From Doryteuthis pealeii (Eukaryota > Mollusca > Cephalopoda > Myopsida > Loliginidae): a DNA stretch of 64,000 nt. Shown in pieces: positions 10,640-19,842 of the stretch. The position numbers and the translations under genes are program-made. The stretch's first letter is position 1, and the number at the start of each line of letters is the position of its first letter. The stretch is taken from positions 18,473,654-18,537,653 of the forward strand of contig CM042145.1 of NCBI GenBank assembly GCA_023376005.1, given 5' to 3'. Under the pieces are notes generated by a model, which worked only from the letters and a program-made list of their open reading frames with translations, was not told the origin of the DNA and ran no database searches.

Positions 10640-10940
10640 AGGCTTGATAAATAATATTATTTGTATTATTCAGACTACTGTCCTCATCTTTATTGTTATC
10701 TGTACAACATATTGTCCGATGTGCCCTCCAGCCTTCTTCAGGTATTTCTTGTTAGACTCAGGAACCTTCTCAAAGTCAGGAACTGATGGCTCCCGATTAT
10801 GACAAGAAGGTTCCCAATTACGACAAGAAGGTTCCTGAGTCCAACAAGAAATACCTGAAGAAGGCCGGAGGGCACATCAGGTGAAACGTTGTACAGATAA
10901 CAATAAAGATGAGGACAATAGTCCGAATAATCCTAATGAT
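10640..10940. mobile_element. Fold-back element FB2 (GAAGAAGGCC family)
   Basis: Left and right halves are inverted: TTGTTATCTGTACAACAT and CCTTCTTCAGGTATTTCTT at the left, and GAAATACCTGAAGAAGGCC with GTTGTACAGATAACAA at the right. The middle has short repeats of GACAAGAAGGTTCCC. A second copy is at 23735-24180. The right half contains CTGAAGA and GAAAC in hammerhead order, but the required stem I does not pair. Confidence 0.7.
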
Positions 10941-11167
10941 ACTAAAGTATTACTTTTACAGAAGATACTTTATAATAAATTTTAATGCTGACTTGACAAG
11001 AAATAAAATCATATAACATTATCAAGAAATAATTGATCAATTCATGTTAAGTAATTCTCATTACAAATCAATTTATTTACTCAGTGTCCTACATGTTATA
11101 TATACACATTATATTTATATATACATTATATTTGCTGCATGTTATATATACATTATATTGCTACATG

Positions 11168-11190
11168 TTATATATATATATATATATATG
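11168..11190. repeat. (TA)n microsatellite
   Basis: TA repeat bordering the left side of the inverted-repeat element 11195-11828. Confidence 0.9.
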
Positions 11191-11261
11191 AAAAATAGAT
11201 GGAAATTAATCCGATAGTATGAAATTTAACATTTGTGAAAAAAACAAATGATGTTATATAA

Positions 11262-11317
11262 TTGCTGACAGATATCTGTTTCGACCAGCTCAATAGATCG
11301 GTCATCATCAAGAGCAA
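11262..11317 (-). ncRNA. Hammerhead ribozyme candidate, GTC site, one extra core base
   Basis: Minus strand: TTGCT, then CTTGATGA (consensus CTGATGA with an extra T), stem II GACC/GGTC, GAA, stem III ACAGA/TCTGT with a TA loop, cleavage residue C (a canonical GTC triplet), then AGCAA. TTGCT/AGCAA is a perfect 5-bp stem I. All elements are in the order and spacing of a type I hammerhead. The inserted base in the core could reduce or abolish activity. Confidence 0.55.
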
Positions 11318-11735
11318 CATATGATAGAAAGACGGGGGAAAAAAAACAAAAAAAAACTGTTAGAAGACAGGGTACAAACAGACGCTATATTCAACGCTGG
11401 AATTTTTAAAAAAATGCGTGTTCTGTGTTAAAAATAAAATAAATTTTATTTTTTTTAAAATCAGAAGCTGTGGACTTGTAAATTACTTTTTTTAATAGCT
11501 GGAATATATCATGAACAATTTTGATACTCATTATACACTTTTATATAATTTTACATCAAACTCTTTTGAGTTTTATTATGAACTATAATGCTTCTGATTT
11601 TTTAAAAATATAATTTATTTTATTTTTAACACAGAATACGCATTTCAAAAAAAAATTCCAGTGTTGAATTTAGCGTCTGTTTGTACCCTGTCTTCTAACG
11701 TTTTTTTTTTTTTTTCCCCGTCTTTCTATCATATG

Positions 11736-11791
11736 TTGCTCTTGATAATGACCGATCTATTGAGCTGGTCGAAACAGATATCTGTCAGCAA
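11736..11791 (+). ncRNA. Mirror copy of the hammerhead candidate, decayed
   Basis: This is the plus-strand counterpart in the right arm. Stem I TTGCT/AGCAA, stem II GACC/GGTC, GAA, and stem III ACAGA/TCTGT with a GTC site are retained. The core reads CTTGATAA instead of CTTGATGA, losing the conserved G8, so it should be inactive. Confidence 0.4.
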
Positions 11792-11823
11792 TTATATAAC
11801 ATCATTTGTTTTTTCAAAAATGT

Positions 11824-11825
<2 letters not shown>

Positions 11826-11878
<53 letters not shown>
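11826..11878. repeat. (TA)n microsatellite
   Basis: Long TA repeat bordering the right side of the inverted-repeat element 11195-11828. It is followed to about 12040 by tandem copies of TTGCTACATGTTAT and TTATACATTATATT. Confidence 0.95.
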
Positions 11879-11880
<2 letters not shown>

Positions 11881-12044
11881 CTACATGTTATTTATACATT
11901 ATATTTATATATACATTATATTGCTACATGTTATTTATACATTATATTTATATATACATTATATTGCTACATGTTATTTATACATACATTATATTGCTAC
12001 GTGTTATTTATACATTATATTTGCTACATGTTATATATCTTATT

Positions 12045-12950
12045 ATAATGGAGATTGTGTGTTTTTCTGTCTGTAACCGAAATTATATTACTACTCAAGT
12101 CACAATTCCCTTAATTATTTACGTCAAATTCTCCATGATTTCATAACCTTCAGTTATCAATAAAAATTGTTTTACATTATTAATACTGTTGACCATATCT
12201 ACGTACTAATAACACGCAATTGTATTTATATATACAACAAAATAGCGGTTTACAGTTTGAACGAGAAAGCTAATTTGCATACTGATATTTAAAATTTTAT
12301 TTTAATAAATATGTGCTTGGTATTATTGATTTCTAATTGTTTGGTTTTATCTTAAGAAATATAAACAAAAATCTCGTGGATAAATCTTAAAAGAAATTTA
12401 TTTACAAGAAGAAATAACTGTAATATTATCCTTTACTTCCTATTTTAACTAAATAGTTAAATCAGGAAAATTTACCAATGAAAGAGGGGAGTAATGGAAA
12501 ATGATGGAATAGTTAGTTTCAAAGTTGTTCTATTTTTCGATTATACCCCCTCCTCTGTTGCAGATCTTTTTATCTGCATTCTTAGTCAGTTTCATTAGCC
12601 TTTCTAATTTAATATGATATTTTATTATATCAAAACTTAAATACTTGCACCCAAAGGGTGCATATATTTGCTAGTATATTATAAAAAAGATTCAAATTCA
12701 TATAAGATCCATCTGATTAAAAGTTAATAAATATTTAATGTTGAAACAAAAAAATGAAAATAAAGATGCTTAATGAAAAGAAAATGTCTAATGTTTTAGG
12801 ACAGAGCTTTCCAAATATTTGGCAACACACCTTTTTGAAGAAAAACATCTTATGTTAACAGAACAAAATATCTAATTCAAAATGTATTTTTAAAAACTCA
12901 ATGAAAAATCGACTTACTACTTAAAGAAAGAGAAGGTATGTATAGCTTAT
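12045..12950. other. AT-rich stretch without recognised features
   Basis: I see no gene, tRNA-like promoter, clear repeat family or splice-bounded conserved exon here on either strand. A hammerhead-like 5' half (TCTGATGAGTC) at about 12962 lacks the GAAA half. Confidence 0.5.
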
Positions 12951-13000
12951 TGGTATATATATCTGATGAGTCTAATTTTTAGTGTGTATATATATATATA

Positions 13001-13250
13001 GGGGCCGGTTTAGCTCAGTCGGTAGAGCGTTCGGCTAGAAACCACAAGGTTCCTAGTTCGATACCGGTCTCCGCCAACTCAGCGTATGAGTAGCACAGGG
13101 ATCTGTGCGGTAAAGTAAGGAGCTGATGGTAGGTGTGGCGCTCCACCTCAGATGCTAAAACAATCTCCTTGGTCTAGCGCTATTGAAAAGGGGATAGACT
13201 CCCTCGCTGACTGGCTGATACCAACTTTAGGCCGCCCCGTCGACTTTATT
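13001..13250 (+). mobile_element. tRNA-derived SINE, family 1, complete
   Basis: The head is tRNA-like: A box TAGCTCAGTCGGTAGAGCG at about 13010 and B box AGTTCGATACC at about 13055. The body runs through CAACTCAGCGTATGAGTAG, GGAGCTGATGGTAGGTGTGG and CAATCTCCTTGGTCTAGCGC to CCGCCCCGTCGACTTT. It sits between two (TA)n tracts. This is the reference copy for the family, which occurs about a dozen times in the window. Confidence 0.9.
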
Positions 13251-13254
13251 TTAC

Positions 13255-13258
<4 letters not shown>

Positions 13259-13303
<45 letters not shown>
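13259..13303. repeat. (TA)n microsatellite
   Basis: TA repeat at the 3' end of the SINE at 13001-13250. Confidence 0.95.
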
Positions 13304-13305
<2 letters not shown>

Positions 13306-13488
13306 ATATACCAAACTTGTTGGTAAATACTCGCGGTAAGAAAAAACCCAGCAATTAGTTTGATTGTAAAAATATACTACCAAACATCACCCGGGAGAAA
13401 AAAAATTTTGGAAAAAAGAAAAGACCAAGATAATCATACCAACCAAAAATAATCTATTGGTACAATATTTGGCCAAAAGAAAAAAACA

Positions 13489-13495
<7 letters not shown>

Positions 13496-13537
<42 letters not shown>
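13496..13537. repeat. (TA)n microsatellite
   Basis: TA repeat left of the palindrome 13609-13738; a second TA/GT tract (13741-13772) borders it on the right. Confidence 0.95.
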
Positions 13538-13541
<4 letters not shown>

Positions 13542-13629
13542 CAAAACGCCAGGAAACTAAAGCTAATAAGTAAAAAGTGCTCAATGCCTAAGTAGAGCAA
13601 ATAATAAAATAAATCTAATGAGTCAGATA

Positions 13630-13666
13630 AACCTACTAAAAGTTTCGCTTAATGCTCTTCAGGGCT
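13630..13666 (-). ncRNA. Hammerhead ribozyme candidate (mirror copy)
   Basis: Same sequence as 13681-13717 on the opposite strand: AGCC, CTGAAGA, a 2-bp stem II GC/GC with ATTAA loop, GAA, ACT/AGT with TTT loop, residue A, GGTT. Transcription from either side would produce it. Confidence 0.55.
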
Positions 13667-13680
13667 AAGATCCGGATTTT

Positions 13681-13717
13681 AGCCCTGAAGAGCATTAAGC
13701 GAAACTTTTAGTAGGTT
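13681..13717 (+). ncRNA. Hammerhead ribozyme candidate (compact, GTA site)
   Basis: Order of parts: stem I strand AGCC, core CTGAAGA, stem II GC/GC with loop ATTAA, core GAA, stem III ACT/AGT with loop TTT, residue 17 = A (GTA, an allowed NUH triplet), stem I strand GGTT (four pairs, one G-U). Both core strands match consensus. Stem II is very short, which natural minimal forms tolerate, so activity is uncertain. Confidence 0.6.
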
Positions 13718-13741
13718 TATCTGACTCATTAGATTTATCTT

Positions 13742-13772
<31 letters not shown>

Positions 13773-13799
13773 TTATGTATGTCTATAATATAATACTGT

Positions 13800-14050
13800 A
13801 CGTTGGCTTACTACTGTCTCTTCAAGTGTGATAGTGTCAGCCATACACATTGATATCTGTTTATAATATTTTTTTGGATTTAGTGCAAAGCATGGGTAAT
13901 GTGTGAAATAAATGAGAAACTAAGTTGGATGTTATGTACTAAGTTCCATTTTATTTCATCCGATATTTTGAAGGAATGACCCTTCTTTTACAAGGATTTT
14001 ATAGACTGGCTGGCTACAGTGGTCGCTGGAGTTTTTATGGGTGTGATGTA
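13800..14050 (+). repeat. Probable interspersed repeat
   Basis: The segment with ATCCGATATTTTGAAGGAAT and CCTTCTTTTACAAGG resembles the inverse of 15940-16030 (AAAGGAAGGTCAAGCTTCC..AAAATATAGAATGAAAT), including a short hairpin. It has the look of a decayed relative of the palindromic elements, but I cannot define ends. Confidence 0.35.
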
Positions 14051-14498
14051 CAAAAGTGTCACGACACAGTTAGGAAAGTTCTGTTTTAGAATTTAGATAA
14101 AAAAATTCCTCCTTACCTGATATTTCTTTCTTTTTGTTTCGCTTTTTTCTTTTTTTTTTTTTCAGTTGTCTTCTCAATCAGAATTCTTTTTGTTACTTTT
14201 TTAAAAAAATATTTTGTTGATACTCTTTATTTTTCAGCTATAATTTTCCAATTAGTGTCTTTATATTCAGTTTTCTATCTTCAGTTCCTTTGTAGTCAAA
14301 TCAATCCACATTTTTGTGATGTATAAATGTTTTCAGGGTTGAAAAAAATAGTCATTTTTTTTTAAATAAGTTGATTTCATTTATAGTTTTGTACAAAAGA
14401 AAATATTAATTAATAAGGGAATATTTTATAACAATATAAGCTTTAAAAAATGTATATGCTTCAGTTTTCTGTGTGTGTGTTTGTGTTTTAATTTATTT

Positions 14499-14531
<33 letters not shown>

Positions 14532-14860
14532 TTTGTTAATGAATCTTACAATAAATAAATATCCCTCAAAAGTTTTGAAGGAATTTTTTTTTTCAGAATC
14601 ATAGAACTTGATTCAACACTATTTAAATAAAATAAAATCTCTTCTTTTCATCCATATTCAATCTGAAATATTATTTGGATACCTTTTAATCTAGCACAGA
14701 TAGATAAATCAATTAGAATAGCCTGAAAAGTCTTCTTTCTTTTTTTTTTGTTAAAATAATTTTTCCCTCTGAAAGTAGAAATGTTTAAGTGCTATGGATA
14801 TTTTTTATTGTTGTTCTCTTAAAGCATCTCTTCCCTATGTCAGTAATAGATTACATATAT
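14050..14860. other. T-rich non-coding stretch
   Basis: Long poly-T runs (for example 14147-14162 and 14500-14534) and AT-rich unique sequence. No gene or recognised repeat. Confidence 0.5.
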
Positions 14861-14867
14861 CTGGTCC

Positions 14868-14975
14868 ACTCATGTGGTGTAATGGTTAGCAAGCTAAATT
14901 TGCAGACCATTGTTTGTGAGTTCGATTCTCATTGGGTGTCCCTTACTTCTGGCCTTGTGCCACATCTAAGCTAAA
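14868..14975 (+). mobile_element. tRNA-like SINE head
   Basis: CATGTGGTGTAATGGTTAGC resembles a tRNA A box and GAGTTCGATTCTC a B box, spaced as in a tRNA, followed by GCCTTGTGCCACATCTAAGC. The acceptor ends do not pair as a cloverleaf, so a SINE head is more likely than a tRNA gene. Confidence 0.5.
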
Positions 14976-15629
14976 CTTAGTAAATAACTATATCTGGTTC
15001 ACTTAGAACAGTCGTTTTTGTTTTTCAAACAGACTAAAAAGTAAACAAGTAGAATATGATTGCCTTTTCTTAGTAAATAAATATTTTTTTTAAATTTTGA
15101 CTCTTAATAATGAAAATAATAAAATGTCCAATTTTTTTTTTTTTTAAATAAACTCTCCCATGTACTCCTTCCTCAGTTGTATATCCTCTCTTGGCTTTTC
15201 AAAGACAGCTCCTTTCAATCAGTCAACCTCTATCCAGCCAGTACCACCAACAACTGATCCTGTTTCAAACTTCCTACTCCCTGATTGTCTAATTAACCAA
15301 AATCTTATCAGCTTTGCTCCATCCCTGGGGAGGATGACCTTGTCAGCTTGAAAATGTGGACACAAGAAGATTTCTGCCTTTATTCTCTTCTTGTCTAAGG
15401 TTGTTCTAGATGGGATTAATTATTTGACTTCTTCAAACATTGTTAACAATTTATCTCTATTTCTTAGGACTAAATATCTTGATATGTACTTACATAAAAC
15501 TCATTACAATAGATTCTGTTACACACACATACAAACGTCTCTATATAATTATATAATAAATATAACAAGTTTGAATTTATTTGACTCTTGATATAGATAT
15601 TCTTAACTTAGATTATTTCTTCTTTGCCC

Positions 15630-15631
<2 letters not shown>

Positions 15632-15675
<44 letters not shown>

Positions 15676-15699
15676 TTTTATATATAGGCATTTGAACAA

Positions 15700-15736
<37 letters not shown>
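15632..15736. repeat. Two (TA)n tracts
   Basis: TA repeats at about 15632-15673 and 15702-15736 separated by a short unique linker, just left of the hammerhead-like site at 15786. Confidence 0.9.
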
Positions 15737-15740
<4 letters not shown>

Positions 15741-15785
15741 AAATAAGGTCTGCAAAATGGATTATGTTTTTTGTGGTTAATTAAC

Positions 15786-15824
15786 GCCTGAAGAAGATAT
15801 CAGAAGATCTGAAATACGTGTTGC
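15786..15824 (+). ncRNA. Weak hammerhead-like motif
   Basis: CTGAAGA, stem II AGAT/ATCT, GAA, a possible 2-bp stem III (AT/GT) and a GTT site are present in order. Stem I has only the two adjacent GC pairs before mismatches, so it is probably a decayed copy. It lies 50 bp from a (TA)n tract, like its relatives. Confidence 0.25.
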
Positions 15825-15842
15825 TAATGTAAAATAATAACT

Positions 15843-15925
15843 AAAAAAATTAGGGTTAGGGGTTGTAACCCTAACCCTAACCCCTAACAAACAACCAGAT
15901 ATTGACGGTGTAAATAATGAAATAA
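15843..15925. mobile_element. Partial hAT-type MITE end with telomere-like repeats
   Basis: TTAGGGTTAGGGG, then AACCCTAACCCTAACCCC, then CAACCAGATATTGACGGTGT, the interior right half of the MITE at 31756-31984. The terminal GGACCA ends are missing. Confidence 0.6.
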
Positions 15926-16105
15926 AACAGTCAGTTTAGATTATCTTGATAAAGGAAGGTCAAGCTTCCAAAATATAGAATGAAATAAAATGAAACTTAA
16001 CACTTAAACTACAACTGAGTTTCTTATTCATTTCACAGTCCTTGCTTCACACAAAGTCCCCCCCCCCAAATATATATTATAGATATATTATAGACATGTA
16101 AATAG

Positions 16106-16333
16106 GGCAGGTTTGGCTGGGAACCTCAAGGTTCCTGGTTCGATACGGCCCTCGCCAACTCAGCGTATGAGTAGCACAGCGATCTGTGCGGTAAAGTGAG
16201 GAGATGATGGTAGGTGTGATGCTCTACCTTAGATGCTAAAAACGATCTGCTTGGTCTAGCGCTAGTGAAAAGGGGATATACTCCCTCGCTGTATGGCTGA
16301 TAGCAACTTTAGGCCACTCCGATGACTTTACTT
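16106..16333 (+). mobile_element. tRNA-derived SINE, family 1, head deleted
   Basis: Colinear with 13001-13250 from GAACCTCAAGGTTCC onwards. Most of the A box is lost (GGGCAGGTTTGGCTGGGAACC). The tail ends in GGCCACTCCGATGACTTT. Confidence 0.8.
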
Positions 16334-16379
16334 ATAGACATGTATATATAATATATTCACACTGAGAACTAGACTCACC

Positions 16380-16394
16380 AAATATATATATATA

Positions 16395-16425
<31 letters not shown>

Positions 16426-16508
16426 ATTGGTAATTTTTCCGAGATGAAATAAAGGAAAATAAAGTGCTCAATTACAAATGTAAGAGCTTTATTTATTAAA
16501 TTTATTAA

Positions 16509-16558
<50 letters not shown>
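16380..16558. repeat. (TA)n tracts around an AGTGCTCAAT element
   Basis: TA tracts at about 16380-16406 and 16512-16558 enclose a short segment with TCCGAGATGAAATAAAGGAA and AAGTGCTCAATTACAAATG. A similar segment precedes the palindrome near 19495-19560, so this is probably a remnant of the same element type. Confidence 0.6.
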
Positions 16559-16560
<2 letters not shown>

Positions 16561-16976
16561 TCCACATACTGTCCTTTTTCGACTTATCACCTCTCTTGAG
16601 TGTGGATAGACTTTGAAGGCTACCTCCAAACGGGATTGAAACTTGACCAATTTTTCATCAGTCAGAATCTCTAACCACCAGGCTATCAGCATGACCCGCT
16701 AGCGGAATAGAATTTTACAGATAAATACATACATGTTTACATTTGTAAAAGCTGCCAGAGAGAGCTCAATCCATTTTTCACAGAGAGCCTTGCAATGCAA
16801 GCGTAATTGGCAGCCATCAGCAAATTTCCCTTCCAGAGAGGTCAACCTACCAAGGGTGGGAGCATATATATATATATATATATATGTAAACAACTTTTAG
16901 CTATTTTCAGCCGACAGTATATTTGGGAGAATATGTGCTTTTTAATTTTAGTCAGACCTAATTTTTGAAAGTGGCA

Positions 16977-17270
16977 TATAGTGTAATGGTTATCATTGTA
17001 GGAAATAGATATGATGACTTGAGTTCAAATCTTGGAGAAGGCTGTTTGCATTTCACATAGTGTTAATACAGTTGGGAAAGGTATGCATTCAAATATTCTC
17101 ACTCCAGCTATGGGTAAATAGTAGGATAGACTATGCTCTTTAACCTTGGTTAGGCAACCAGTCTAGGAGAAGGAAAACTCTGAATTCAAACCTGTTAAAC
17201 TCCGCTTAAGAAATTGACCATGTGTCACATCCTGCTCGTGCAGAGTGGTTGGTAAATATATATATATATA
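16977..17270 (+). mobile_element. tRNA-derived SINE, family 2, complete
   Basis: Head: GTGTAATGGTTATCATTG (A box region) and GAGTTCAAATCTTGG (B box). Body: CTGTTTGCATTTCACATAG, CCAGCTATGGGTAAATAG, ACCTTGGTTAGGCAACCAGT, CTGTTAAACTCCGCTTAAG. Tail: GTGGTTGGTAAATATATA into (TA)n. Used here as the reference for family 2. Confidence 0.85.
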
Positions 17271-17555
17271 AATGCCTCACCCTCATCATTGATATTTAAT
17301 ATTTCTCTTATCTTTTCTTTGGGGATTCATCCAACTTGTCTGTTTCTTTCTTTATTTTTTACAACAGCCTCCCCACCCAACTCTTTATCTAGAGTAGAGA
17401 AGTTAAATGATTGTATTCTTAATTATCATTCAAAAAGAGTAGGTGACTCTTATTTTTCTTTTTTTTTTCTTTTAATTATTCACAAATGCTTTCCTTTTAT
17501 ATCTTACATTTAACTCTTTATATATCTTTTATTAAATGTTTTTTAATGAGGTTTT

Positions 17556-17557
<2 letters not shown>

Positions 17558-17625
<68 letters not shown>
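17558..17625. repeat. (CA)n(TA)n compound microsatellite
   Basis: A CA run passes into a TA run, about 180 bp before the hammerhead at 17806-17847. Confidence 0.95.
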
Positions 17626-17628
<3 letters not shown>

Positions 17629-17805
17629 GAAACTAAGTAAACAAACAATGTGTTTATTTTTTATATGGCCATTTTAGCCGACAATTTTTCGAGGATATGT
17701 GCTTAGTTGAAGTCATACCTAATTTTGAAAATTAATTAGTTGATAATTAATGAATTTAGGTGGGCATATATGTTCAAATGTAAGGCTAAACAAATCGCTA
17801 TCAAT

Positions 17806-17847
17806 CCCTATATGTACATTTCGACCTATTAGGTCTCATCAGCAAGG
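17806..17847 (-). ncRNA. Hammerhead ribozyme candidate with exact consensus core
   Basis: Minus strand: stem I strand CCTTG, core CTGATGA, stem II GACC/GGTC with TAATA loop, core GAA, stem III ATG/CAT with TA loop, residue 17 = A, stem I strand TAGGG. CCTTG/TAGGG pairs over 5 bp with two G-U pairs. Both core strands are exact consensus. The cleavage triplet is ATA, allowed under the NUH rule but slower than GTC. (TA)n tracts lie at 17581-17625 and 17934-17946. Confidence 0.7.
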
Positions 17848-17939
17848 TTATATACACATATAAAGGGCAGTTGTGTATATATGTATGTCCGGAGGAAACT
17901 TCGAAAATAAAACAATTAATGACAAAGTAAATATATATA

Positions 17940-18655
17940 TATATACATTAAATATCACCAGGGCTTGGTTTTTGAGCAAAATATAATAGAGATTTGATTT
18001 ATATTTGTGAAGATAATTAAAAAATAAAATTTAAATGATAACAGCATGGATTTTTTTTTCCATTTAATATCAGCGTCTTCCTTCTGTATGACAAGGGAGA
18101 AAACCAAGGAAAATTGGGTATTGGTATGCTAAGTACTGACACCAAAAAGTAGGTTTCTAACTTGCACCAATTTTGGCATTTAGTTTTGGGGCATTTAGTT
18201 TTATTCATTTTATTTGAATAAAATAAATTGACAAACTTTTCTGGATTGAAATGATAAGATTTTAAAACAATTTCATATGTAAATTTATCAAAAACAAGGA
18301 TTTTGGCAGGGCTTCATATTAGACGATCTTTAAAACTAAATGCTCAAAAATTAGTGCAAGCTAGAAATCTACTTTTTAGTGTCTGTACTTATCATACCAA
18401 TACCCAACTTTCTCTGCTTGTGTCATTTTGATATTCAAAAAAAGGTGAAAATCAACCTACCCTAATGTTACATGTTCCTGTGTTGGTAATTATACCTGTC
18501 CTAAACAAAATGGCATTACTTTTTGACTCACCCTCGTAAACTAAAAGTTTCCCTCAAAGAAAATTACTGTTTTGCCAAAATTTAAATTTTCCTAACAATA
18601 TAAGACATGGTTTTCTGAATTGGTTGTTTTAATTTTTTTTTCCTAATTTATTTCC
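17940..18655. other. DARS2 intron sequence with an inverted repeat
   Basis: AAAAATTAGTGCAAGCTAGAA and TACTTATCATACCAATACCC around 18345-18410 are inverted relative to 18115-18175, giving a fold-back of about 300 bp. The 3' end is a normal polypyrimidine tract and acceptor (TTTATTTCCAG) before the first visible DARS2 exon. Earlier DARS2 exons were not found upstream. Confidence 0.5.
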
Positions 18656-18657
18656 AG

Positions 18658-19442
18658 GCTTTGACTGTCATAAAAATTGGAGAAAAGGGCCAATGGCAAT
18701 CTCCCATTTCTAAACATCTTCAACCTAAATTAAAAGAAGATCTCTGCAGTCAATTGAATATCATGGATTCTGATTTAGTTCTTCTTGTTGGTGGCCAAGG
18801 ACATAAGCCGGTAAGGAAAACTTATATAATTTTTTTCTGTAAAAATGTATCTGTGGTGAATGAGATGACTTACCTCACACAATGCATCTGCTTGGCCTGT
18901 CAGATTTTAGAAAAAGAACATGGTCACCATTGAAGGGTGGATTTATGGGACGCACTCTCGTTTTGTCTTGTTCGTGGCATAATTATGGCAGTGCCTATGC
19001 AAATTATGCCTACAGCGAAATGAGATATAAGGTGATTATTTTGGACATTTGGTGCCTTGTGACTTCGGCATGGATGGAGATTGGTACTGTGACTTGGATG
19101 TATATATATATATATATATATAGGATTTGAGAACAACTCGCAACTTAACAGAATTGAAACAATGATGGACAGATTGTTTGATGTGGTCAAATAGCTGTAA
19201 AGATGTGTTGCCAATCCAAGGTAATTTTAGATACACAGGACACTTCTCAGGTCCAAGTTTAGGATTAGTGGTAAACGGCATGCACTTGTATCTAATTGTA
19301 GTGGTGATTAAGTTATCAGGATATGCATTTTTCCACAAAGTGGTCCTAATGTAGTCGAGCTCGGTAGTGAGTTTAAGCTTGGAACAGATCATCAAGGCAT
19401 GGTGGACTAGTGTTTTAATTAAATTGATTTTAGAGTAAACCA

Positions 19443-19477
<35 letters not shown>

Positions 19478-19806
19478 TATATATAAAAACAAATTTTTTT
19501 TGTGATGAAACAAAGAAAATACAGTGCTCAATCACAAATTGTGAGAGCTAATATTTATTTAATTTGCTGAGTTTTTATAGATCAATGTTTATTATAAACA
19601 GCTACCTCGGTTTCATGCTACGGGGCAATCATCAGGCTGTTGAGTTAGATCCCATGGTGTTTGTTGGAGATCTTTACTTAAGGACATTAAGTAAAGATCT
19701 CCAACAAACACTATGGGATCTAACTCAACAACCTGATGATTGCCCCGTAGCATGAAACCGAGGTAGCTGTTTATAATAAACATTGATCTATAAAAACTCA
19801 GCAAAT

Positions 19807-19842
<36 letters not shown>

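Larger units (their letters stand above)
11195..11828. mobile_element. (TA)n-bordered inverted-repeat element with paired hammerhead motifs
   Basis: Two arms of roughly 240-250 bp (about 11217-11470 and 11588-11827) are inverted copies of each other, separated by about 115 bp. Both carry the hammerhead-like sequence described separately, and TA tracts lie on both outer sides. No protein coding is present. The arms differ by a few substitutions, so the copy is not brand new. Confidence 0.75.
13609..13738. mobile_element. Near-perfect palindromic element with hammerheads on both strands
   Basis: Arms of 65 bp match their inverted copy with only one mismatch near the centre (GATCCGGAT at 13669-13677). 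Because the DNA is a palindrome, the same hammerhead-like sequence is present on each strand (13681-13717 plus, 13630-13666 minus). The right end directly meets a TA/GT microsatellite, while the nearest left TA tract is about 70 bp away. Confidence 0.85.
19560..19808. mobile_element. Near-perfect 249-bp palindrome carrying paired hammerheads
   Basis: Arms of about 123 bp are inverted copies with only a few differences (for example CAGGCTGTTG against CAACAACCTG), meeting near 19684. (TA)n tracts lie about 85 bp to the left (19445-19476) and immediately to the right (19809-19838). Each arm contains the hammerhead described next. The palindrome lies in a DARS2 intron. Long near-identical arms suggest recent origin or ongoing homogenisation. 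Confidence 0.9.

Noticed and set aside
10825..10900. CTGAAGA..GAAACGTTGTA in fold-back element FB2 (and at 24075-24115)
   Set aside because: Core order is right, but the flanking strands (TAC and CAGATA) do not form stem I, so I list it only as a possible decayed relative.
11661..12146. 161-residue frame
   Set aside because: It runs through a (TA)n tract and the right arm of a non-coding inverted repeat; composition is the repeated Ile-Tyr of TA DNA.
13001..13075. tRNA gene
   Set aside because: A and B boxes are present, but the acceptor stem does not pair and the unit continues into a dispersed 250-bp body; it is a SINE head.
16640..16690. GATTGAAACTTGACC..CATCAGTCAG as a hammerhead
   Set aside because: The CTGATGA strand lies antisense to the GAAA segment, so the two cores are not on the same strand.
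18661..18933. Separate 90-residue gene
   Set aside because: Its first 50 residues are the DARS2 exon; the remainder is intron read-through after the GT donor at 18811.
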